Source: Haliscomenobacter hydrossis DSM 1100 (GTDB lineage: Bacteria; Bacteroidota; Bacteroidia; Chitinophagales; Saprospiraceae). From it: a stretch of DNA of 64,000 nucleotides. This document shows positions 33,577 through 40,500 of the stretch, piece after piece. The stretch covers positions 2,754,315-2,818,314 of the forward strand of contig NC_015510.1 of the NCBI RefSeq assembly GCF_000212735.1, in the 5' to 3' direction. Position numbers and translations under genes: made by a program. Within the stretch, counting starts at the first letter, position 1, and each line of letters begins with the position of its first letter. Below the pieces are notes generated by a model. That model was given only the letters and a program-made list of their open reading frames with translations. It did no database searches and was not told the origin of the DNA.

Positions 33577-35313
33577 TTAAATTTTGTTTGCTTTGACTTG
33601 TTCCATAATGTACTCTGACGTCCGCATCGAAGAAGCCAATATCGTCCAGGTCACGTTTTTGTCCCCTTGCGAAACGAAAGGTGCCGCATCCACCACGAAC
33701 AGGTTTTTCACATCGTGCGCCTGTTGCCATTCGTTGAGCGCCGACTTGTTGGGGTCTTTGCCCATGCGTACGGTACCAATTTCGTGGATGATTTTGCCGG
33801 GTGCTTCCAGACCGTAGTTGGTCTCCGGTCCTGGTTTTCTACCCTGTGGAATGCCCCCCATTTCAACGATCAGCTGCTCAAAGGTATCCTGCATGTGTTT
33901 GGCCTGCTTGACTTCATTGTCCGACCATTTGTAGTGAAAACGCAGTACGGGAATGCCGTATTTGTCCACTTTATCCGGGTCGATCTCGCAGTAGTTGCTT
34001 TCGAGTGGAATGGGTTCACCGCGGCCCGCCATGCCCACGTAGGCACCAAAGAAACGGCGTGCATCTTCTTTGAGACGCGAGCCGTAACCTCCAGCAGGTT
34101 TGGTCGTGCCATCGGCGTAAGGATATTTTCCATTTGAACCTTGCAAGCCCATGCCAAAACCATAGCCCGGCATACCCATGCCACCTCCGTATTCGATGTG
34201 GTAGCCTCGGGGGAAGTCCAGTTTATTGTTGTCCAGCCACCAGGGCGTATACACGTGCATGCCACCTACACCATCTTCATTGTAGCGCTTGCGGTCCATC
34301 AAATGTGGAATAAAGCCCGACCGACTGGCACCTGTTGAGTCATTGAGGTATTTGCCAATTACGCCACTGCTGTTGGCCAAGCCTTGAGGAAAACGCCCGG
34401 ATTTGGAGTTGAGCAACAAACGGGAAGACTCGCAAGCCGAGGCAGCCAATACGACCACTTTTGCTTTTACACTGACTTCTTCGCGGGTAAGGGTATCTAC
34501 GTAAGAAACACCCGTGGCAAGACCAGTTTGGGTATCGGTGAGCACCTCGCGCACCATAGCGCCGTTGACGAGGGTGACGTTGCCCGTTTTGAGGGCCGGG
34601 ATCACCAGCACTGAAGAGGAGGAGAAGTCTGCATAAGCAGTACATCCCCGATTACACTGGCGGCAATAAAAACAAACGCCGCGCTCATCGTTGATTTTTT
34701 GCGTAAGAATTGACAAGCGGGAAGGAATGACCGGAACTCCGATGCTTTTACCCGCCTTTTTGATCATCAATTCATGCAGACGCGGTTTGGGTGGGGGTAA
34801 AAAAAAGCCGTCGGGCTCGTTGGGAAAATTTTCCACCGTACCAAATACCCCGATCAGTTTATCCACCCGATCGTAAAAAGGCTTGAGGTCGTCGTAACCA
34901 ATGGGCCAATCGTCGCCGATGCCTGTCATGGAGCCGCGTCGAAAATCATCGGGTCCAAAACGCAGGGAGATCCGTCCCCAGTGATTGGTACGGCCGCCTA
35001 ACATACGCGAGCGGAACCAGTGAAACTCGGTTCCTGCTACAGCGGTATAGGGTTCGCCTTCGATTTGCCAACCACCCCAGGCTGCATCAAAATCGCCAAA
35101 AGCCCGGGTGGTGCCTGCGCCCCGACGTGGAGACTCCCAAGGGTTTTTGAGTTGGGTCACGTATTTTGGGTCGGCGGGGTCGTAATAACCACCCGCCTCT
35201 AATAGACAAACTTTGGCGCCCGCTTTGGCGAGCATGTACGCAGCCATGCCACCGCCAGCTCCAGAGCCGACAATGACCACGTCGTAGGTTTTGGGTTCTT
35301 CTTTGATCTGCAT
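33577..35313 (-). CDS. GMC-family oxidoreductase (FAD flavoprotein)
   Basis: A 578-residue FAD-dependent alcohol/sugar dehydrogenase of the gluconate-2-dehydrogenase large-subunit kind. The Rossmann FAD motif is VVIVGSGAGGGMAAYMLAKAG (about 14-33), followed by RMLGGRTNHWGRISLRF, a cysteine-rich stretch (CFYCRQCNRGC), and the C-terminal catalytic region HEIGTVRMGKDPNKSALNEW with KNLFVVDAAPFVSQGDKNVT. There is no Tat or Sec signal of its own, so export probably relies on the Tat-bearing small subunit encoded next. Electrons could pass to a c-type cytochrome; the PQQ-type neighbour carries one. Confidence 0.92.
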   Translation of the reverse strand: MQIKEEPKTYDVVIVGSGAGGGMAAYMLAKAGAKVCLLEAGGYYDPADPKYVTQLKNPWESPRRGAGTTRAFGDFDAAWGGWQIEGEPYTAVAGTEFHWFRSRMLGGRTNHWGRISLRFGPDDFRRGSMTGIGDDWPIGYDDLKPFYDRVDKLIGVFGTVENFPNEPDGFFLPPPKPRLHELMIKKAGKSIGVPVIPSRLSILTQKINDERGVCFYCRQCNRGCTAYADFSSSSVLVIPALKTGNVTLVNGAMVREVLTDTQTGLATGVSYVDTLTREEVSVKAKVVVLAASACESSRLLLNSKSGRFPQGLANSSGVIGKYLNDSTGASRSGFIPHLMDRKRYNEDGVGGMHVYTPWWLDNNKLDFPRGYHIEYGGGMGMPGYGFGMGLQGSNGKYPYADGTTKPAGGYGSRLKEDARRFFGAYVGMAGRGEPIPLESNYCEIDPDKVDKYGIPVLRFHYKWSDNEVKQAKHMQDTFEQLIVEMGGIPQGRKPGPETNYGLEAPGKIIHEIGTVRMGKDPNKSALNEWQQAHDVKNLFVVDAAPFVSQGDKNVTWTILASSMRTSEYIMEQVKANKI

Positions 35314-35322
35314 GAGTTATTA

Positions 35323-35394
35323 AGTTCGGGGGTTCGAGGGTTCGGGAGTTCGAAGGTTGGGTTAACCCTCGAACTCCCGAACCCCCGAACCCTT
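35323..35394. repeat. Intergenic hairpin, GGGGTTCG-type arms
   Basis: The left arm (about 35323-35359) is made of GTTCGGGGGTTCGAGG units; the right arm (about 35363-35393) is the complement with small register slips and a very short loop. It lies between the GMC start (35313) and the stop codon of the PQQ-type dehydrogenase (35402), 8 bases from the latter. Confidence 0.85.
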
Positions 35395-35401
35395 TGGTTT
35401 T

Positions 35402-36838
35402 TTAATTAACTACAACGGGTACAATACGATTGATCATCCCTGGTTGTTCCGTAGCCACATAAATGTACCCATCCGGGCTCATTTCTACGTTGCGCACACG
35501 GCCTATTTTTTGCAAAAGAATTTCTTCTTTTTGAAATTTGCCATCCTTGAAGACGCAACGGCTCAGGTATTGAAAGCGCAGAGAGCCCAACAAAATATCG
35601 CCTTTCCAAGCTGGATAGCGGTCGCCTTTGACGAAGGTCATGCCGCTGGGGCCAATCGAAGGCACCCAATAATGGAGCGGCTGTTCCAGGCCTGCATCGG
35701 CAGTTTTGGGGGTCAAGATGGTGCCATCGTAATTGATGCCATAAGAGATGAGTGGCCAGCCAAAATTCAGGCCTTTGCGACTGATGTTGATTTCATCGCC
35801 ACCCCGAGGGCCGTGTTCATGGGTCCAAATTTCACCCGTCACCGGATGCATCGCCATCCCTTGGGCATTGCGGTGGCCATACGAGAAGATGGATTCCATT
35901 TTTCCGGCTTGTCCTACAAAAGGATTATCTGCAGGTATAGAACCGTCATCTTTAACGCGGTGAATTTTACCTCCGTGGTTGCTCAACAATTGAGGGCTTT
36001 GTAAGGCCGGGAAATGCTGGCCACGGTCACCAACGGATATATAGAGGTACCCATCGCGGCCAAATTCCAAACGACTGCCGTAGTGGTGGCGGGTGGAAAG
36101 GTAAGGCAGGGCTTCAAAAATTTCTTTTTGGTCTTGTAGGCTGGCACCATCGAGGCGCGCGCGCACAACGGCAGTAGTGGTGAGGATCTTGCCGTCCACG
36201 GTTTTTGCTTTGGAAAAAGACAAGTAGATCGTGTTGTTTTGGGCAAACTGAGGATGTAGTTCAACATCCAGTAAGCCCCCCTGTCCTTCCGCGAGCACTG
36301 CGGGTACACCGGTCATAGGTTGCAAAGTTCCTGAAGTGTTGCGGCGGTACATTTTGCCATTGCGATCGGTGATGAGCATGTCGCCACCGGGCAAAAAGGC
36401 CATACCCCAGGGAGATTCCAAGCCGTCGGCTACTCTTTCAATTTGAAATTTCATGCCTTCTGATGTGAAGGTTTCGCCTGGGCGCGGGTGGGTAACTTTA
36501 GTGACGTCAAACTTACCCATATTGCCAATGTTCTTCAAGATGAAGTCGGCCATCCCTTCGATCTCCTTTTTTTTGAGGGCTTGCCCAAAAGAAGGCATGC
36601 CTGTATCTGCCCAGCCATTGGTGATGGTGGCGATGAGTTCGGGGCGGGTGTTGCCGTGTTTCCAGCGCCGATCAACAAAGGTTTGCACGGATGCGCCGTG
36701 GCAGGAGGAACACAGTTCGTTAAAAATCTTCTCAGGACTGCGTTTTTTTGCCTCGGAATTGTTGGAGTGACTTGAATCAAAAAATGCCAAGCCAAGGGCC
36801 AGCAGTGCAAAAGTTGAAAAGGAAAAATATTTGATCAT
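35402..36838 (-). CDS. PQQ-type sugar dehydrogenase with N-terminal cytochrome c domain
   Basis: A 478-residue periplasmic oxidoreductase. ATG 36838 is chosen because it begins a signal peptide (MIKYFSFSTFALLALGLAFF); upstream codons to 36991 have no matching character. A cytochrome c domain follows (CxxCH as ELCSSCHGAS, about Cys43-His47; axial Met candidate in TGMPSFGQAL), then the glucose/sorbosone dehydrogenase propeller (GLESPWGMAFLPGGDMLITDR, GGLLDVELHPQF, GYLYISVGDRGQH, IFSYGHRNAQGMAMHP, EIWTHEHGPRGGDEIN). The cofactor (PQQ) is a family inference. First gene of a three-gene run with the GMC dehydrogenase and its small subunit. Confidence 0.92.
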   Translation of the reverse strand: MIKYFSFSTFALLALGLAFFDSSHSNNSEAKKRSPEKIFNELCSSCHGASVQTFVDRRWKHGNTRPELIATITNGWADTGMPSFGQALKKKEIEGMADFILKNIGNMGKFDVTKVTHPRPGETFTSEGMKFQIERVADGLESPWGMAFLPGGDMLITDRNGKMYRRNTSGTLQPMTGVPAVLAEGQGGLLDVELHPQFAQNNTIYLSFSKAKTVDGKILTTTAVVRARLDGASLQDQKEIFEALPYLSTRHHYGSRLEFGRDGYLYISVGDRGQHFPALQSPQLLSNHGGKIHRVKDDGSIPADNPFVGQAGKMESIFSYGHRNAQGMAMHPVTGEIWTHEHGPRGGDEINISRKGLNFGWPLISYGINYDGTILTPKTADAGLEQPLHYWVPSIGPSGMTFVKGDRYPAWKGDILLGSLRFQYLSRCVFKDGKFQKEEILLQKIGRVRNVEMSPDGYIYVATEQPGMINRIVPVVVN

Positions 36839-36956
36839 CGCGATTACTTTTGGGTGTAGCCACGAATATAAATAATTGTGTTGGGCAAATGGGACTTGAG
36901 GCGGTAAATTCGTCGAATGACTTTGTAAAACGCCAAATAGCATTTGGCGATGCTGG

Positions 36957-37046
36957 CTAGGCAGTAAGTAGTTTTTGGTAAATGGCGGCATTGACGATGG
37001 CGTCGACGTGGATTTTGGTGATGTCTCCTTTGATGAGTTCGATCAT
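36957..37046 (-). pseudogene. Macrodomain (ADP-ribose-binding) N-terminal remnant
   Basis: From ATG 37046 the - strand reads MIELIKGDITKIHVDAIVNA followed by AIYQKLLTA and a TAG. The first 21 residues match the beginning of macrodomain proteins (the IVNAAN motif starts the ADP-ribose loop), but the sequence breaks right after IVNAA and nothing recognisable follows. This is best read as a gene of the YmdB/Appr-1''-p type deleted downstream. The following ~110 bases to the PQQ-dehydrogenase start show no known domain in any frame. Confidence 0.65.
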
Positions 37047-37090
37047 TTTCTAAATTTTTATGATAAAAACCCAATAGGTTAAGGTATGGT

Positions 37091-37345
37091 GCTGCCCGGT
37101 AGCTACGAGTAGTGAATAGTAATACCAAGTTTTTTTCGCAGCTTCGCTGCTCTTTTTTGTAACCACGACGTACACAACGACCACGACGAATGGCTACCGC
37201 CACGACACGACGCAAAGCGTCGTTATCCAGCGCAAAGCGAATAGACGTCGTGGTCGTCGTGTACGTCGTGGTGAAATCAACCATGAGCAGCGCAGCTGCG
37301 AAAAATGTCAATATTACTTCTTAGTACTCTCAGCTAGCGGGCAGC
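37091..37345. repeat. Giant imperfect hairpin (about 100-base arms)
   Basis: The region folds back on itself in successive blocks: GCTGCCCGGTAGCT (37091-) with AGCTAGCGGGCAGC (to 37345); AGTAGTGAATAGTAAT with ATTACTTCTTAGTACT; TTTTTTCGCAGCTTCGCTGC (37131-) with GCAGCGCAGCTGCGAAAAA (to 37305); and ACCACGACGTACACAACGAC (37162-) with its complement ending 37272. The inner loop (about 37190-37243) has its own inverted pair GACGCAAAGCGTC. It could be a structured RNA or a MITE-like element. It lies between the macrodomain remnant and the large surface-protein gene. Confidence 0.75.
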
Positions 37346-37500
37346 TATCTTGGTAGAATACGATGGGCCGAAGTATGGAGAAGCTACCCGGGGGGCAGCT
37401 ATCTGAATTTGTGCACATTTGTTCAGATAGCTGCCCCCTGGGCAGCGTTGTTAACGCGTTTACACGTCATTTCTATCAAGATAGCTGCCCGCCGGGCAGC
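37335..37500. repeat. Nested hairpins with four GGGCAGCTATCT motifs
   Basis: Outer pair: AGCGGGCAGCTATCTTGGTAG (starting 37335) with CTATCAAGATAGCTGCCCGC (37474-37493). Inner pair: GGGGGGCAGCTATCTGAA (about 37390-) with TTCAGATAGCTGCCCCC (to about 37439), around a GTGCAC-centred loop. GGCAGCTATCT appears twice on each strand. The left end shares the GCGGGCAGC segment with the giant hairpin at 37091-37345, so alternative folds are possible. It ends 37 bases from the stop codon of the surface-protein gene. Confidence 0.78.
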
Positions 37501-37537
37501 CTGGAGGCACTAGGATTTTCTCAAAATGAAAAAAACA

Positions 37538-40500
37538 TCACTGCTTAATCACCTCTTTCACCGCAAAACCATCCTTAGTCACCATCCGCAGGTAGTACAA
37601 ACCCGCGGCGCGAGCACTCAGGTCAAAAGTTTCCAAAAACCGGGTGCTGCTGTCCAATTTGCGTTGCTCCAGTTTGCGGCCCAGGCGGTCGTACAATTCC
37701 AGCGTTAGTTGCTCCGCTTTGGGGAGTTCAATGTCCAACATGGTTTTTCCATCGGTAGGATTCGGGTACAATTTCGCGGCCTGAGCCAGGTTAAGGTCGG
37801 CTAACCCCGTAGTTCTACCCACGGTGATCGGATCGCTGCGGTAAGAGCAATTGTTGGCGTCGTACACTTCAACGATGTATTCCCCGATACCAATGCTCAT
37901 CAAATCTTCGGTGGCACTCAGGAGCGTACTGCCTCTAAACCAACGGAAATCATAAGGTGGCAAACCACCCGCCACCGAAATGTCAATGCCACCCACATTG
38001 CCCGAAGGCGCAGGAATGACGCGGATTTTGGTGATTTCGAGGCGCTCAGGTTGTTTAATTTCTACCTCGACCGTATCGCGGCAAATGCCTTGATCGGCTA
38101 TGGTTACGGTGTATATGCCTCCTTTCAAGCTACGGACCACATTGGTCGAGGCCCCGTTGCTCCAGGTGTAGGTATAGGGCGCTTGTCCCCCCCTGACCGT
38201 CAAATTTGCCGAACCAGTGGCTTCGCCAAAGCAACGCACTTCCAGAAGTTGAATGGAGGAAACTTCAACTGGCTCCGAACCACCGACACTAACTTGGTCG
38301 GTAGACGAACAACCCGTAATGGAGTTGGTCACCAGAAGGCTATAATTGCCGGGGCGGTTGACCACTGCGGAATTGGTGGTAAACCCGGAAATGATGCGCC
38401 CATCGTCCAGTTCTGCCCATTGATAACGGATTTGAATACCCGAAGCGGACTTGCTGCCGTCGAGGCGTACCTGCGTGGCGGTACAAGTGATGGTTTGGTC
38501 AGCGCCAGCATTGGCCAAAGGCGTGGCGTTTACATCCACAATCACTTTATCGGTACTGGTACAGCCGTCTTTGCTCACGCTCACCGTATATTCGGTGGGA
38601 GTGGTGGGTTGTACTTGTATGGATGCAGAAGTCCCCCCGTTGCTCCAACGGTAATTACCACTCGCACCTGAAGCCACCAGGTTGGCTACCTGCCCTGAAC
38701 AAATGACTTGATCTTGTCCGGCATTGATGTTCGATTTGGGTATCACCGTCACCGTTACATTGTCGCTGGCTTCACAACCATTGGCACTCACCGAAACTCC
38801 ATAAGTAGTGGTGGTGGTAGGACTAACCGTAATGCTTGAAGCTGTAGCACCAGTACTCCAGCGGAAAGGGGCAGTACCCGCAGCCGCCAAGGTTGGGCTT
38901 TCCCCCTCACAAATGGTGATGTCGATGCTAGACGTGACGGTAGGCCCCGGAGTAACATTGACATTTGTACGGCCAATGGCACTACAATTGCCATTGGTTA
39001 CGGTCACGGTATAAGCTGTATTTGTGTTGGGCGATACAGAAATGGTAGAAGAGGTACGGCCATTGTTCCAGAGGTAGGATGCACCCCCGGAAGCAGTGAG
39101 GACAGCCGATTGTCCGGTACAAATGGTCTGGTTGGCAGACATGCTCACCTGTGGCGCTTCTTCCAGGGTCACGCTAACCTGATCGGTACCAGTACAGCCA
39201 CCTTGGGTTACTGTAACGGCAAAAGTTGAATTTTGTATAGGGCGTACCGAAATGGTTGCGGTAGTTGCGCCATTGCTCCAGCGGTAAGAATCTCCACCTG
39301 TGGCCACAAAAACAATGTTGTCACCCGAGCACAACTGCAAATCTTGCCCTAGGTCTACTACCGGGATTTCGTTTACGGTTACGTTTACTTCATCTACACC
39401 TGAACAGCCGTTTTGGGTAATGGTTACCGCGTAAGTTGCATTTACTTGCGGATTTACACTAATGGCAGCGCCAGTTTGGCCGGTACTCCAAAGAAAATTT
39501 CCTACGCCTGTAGCGGTCAAATTGAGGGCTTGGCCCCGGCAAATCTGGCGATCGGGACCCAGATTTACGGCAACTGCTGCGCAAGAACTACGGCTTTGCG
39601 CCACCACCACCTTTTGAATTTCATTGTCTGGACCGAGTACAAAGAGGGTATCCTGACGATCGGCATTGGTGTTATTGGGATCAATTTCCACCCGCAGGAT
39701 GTCGTTGGCAAATCCAGCTTCCGTGCTGATCTTAATCCAGGGCGAAGCCCCGGCCTTGCGCACAGTCCAGGCCATATTGGAGGCTACCTTGAATTCCGCA
39801 AGGCCCCCTTGTCCGTTAAGTTCCCGGTGTGAAGGTGAAACCCGCAAACTGTGTGGTGCACAACAATTGCTGAGTTCGGTGATCAAGCTAGTGCCTCCGC
39901 CAGCAAAGCGATTTCCTGCGGTGACACCGACGCCATCAATGGGCTGATACTGCGGCGTGATGTCGTAAGAAACATTGTTGCGGCTTAGCCTGATTTTGAG
40001 CAACTCGTCGGGGAAATATCCACATTTGAGGGTATCTCCGATGGCGTCCTGGGGTAAGGAAACTTGTAGTTCGGTGCCGGTCCAATTGGCCGTAGTGGAC
40101 AACAAATCACCCCGATTGTTTTTTTGGTAAAAAAAGTGCAGCTGATCGTTGACATTCAGGCGTTGGCCATTGATGCGGCTGTTGCGCAATGAACGGAAGA
40201 CCACGTTGTGGCGGCCGCTGGAATTGACGGCACAAGTCGCCGCTCCAGTTTCTTTCAAAAAGTTGGTTTTGGTATAATCGCTGCAATTTACGGTCAAAGT
40301 GAAAGCCCCGTTGGAACCGCTGATCGCCTGATCAACAATCACGTAATATACCCCGGCATTGAGCATCATGGTATCCGTGCGGGCCAGCGCACCCTGGTCG
40401 TTGGTTTCAGCAAAACCGATGCAGTTTTTTCCACACAAAAAGTCGTACAAAAAGACGCCGAGGCCGGCTTGCCCCTGGATGCTGACACTTACTTTGCCAG

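Noticed and set aside
811-35394. Tandem GGTTCGGGG units considered as a CRISPR array
   Set aside because: Units are 7-9 bases, without unique spacers, and occur as inverted arms of hairpins; no cas genes are present.
36839-36991. N-terminal extension of the PQQ-type dehydrogenase
   Set aside because: No domain character and it overlaps the macrodomain remnant; the signal peptide begins at 36838.
36844-37311. 155-codon open frame on the - strand across the hairpin region
   Set aside because: It translates palindromic DNA into Arg/Thr/Tyr-rich sequence with no recognisable domain.
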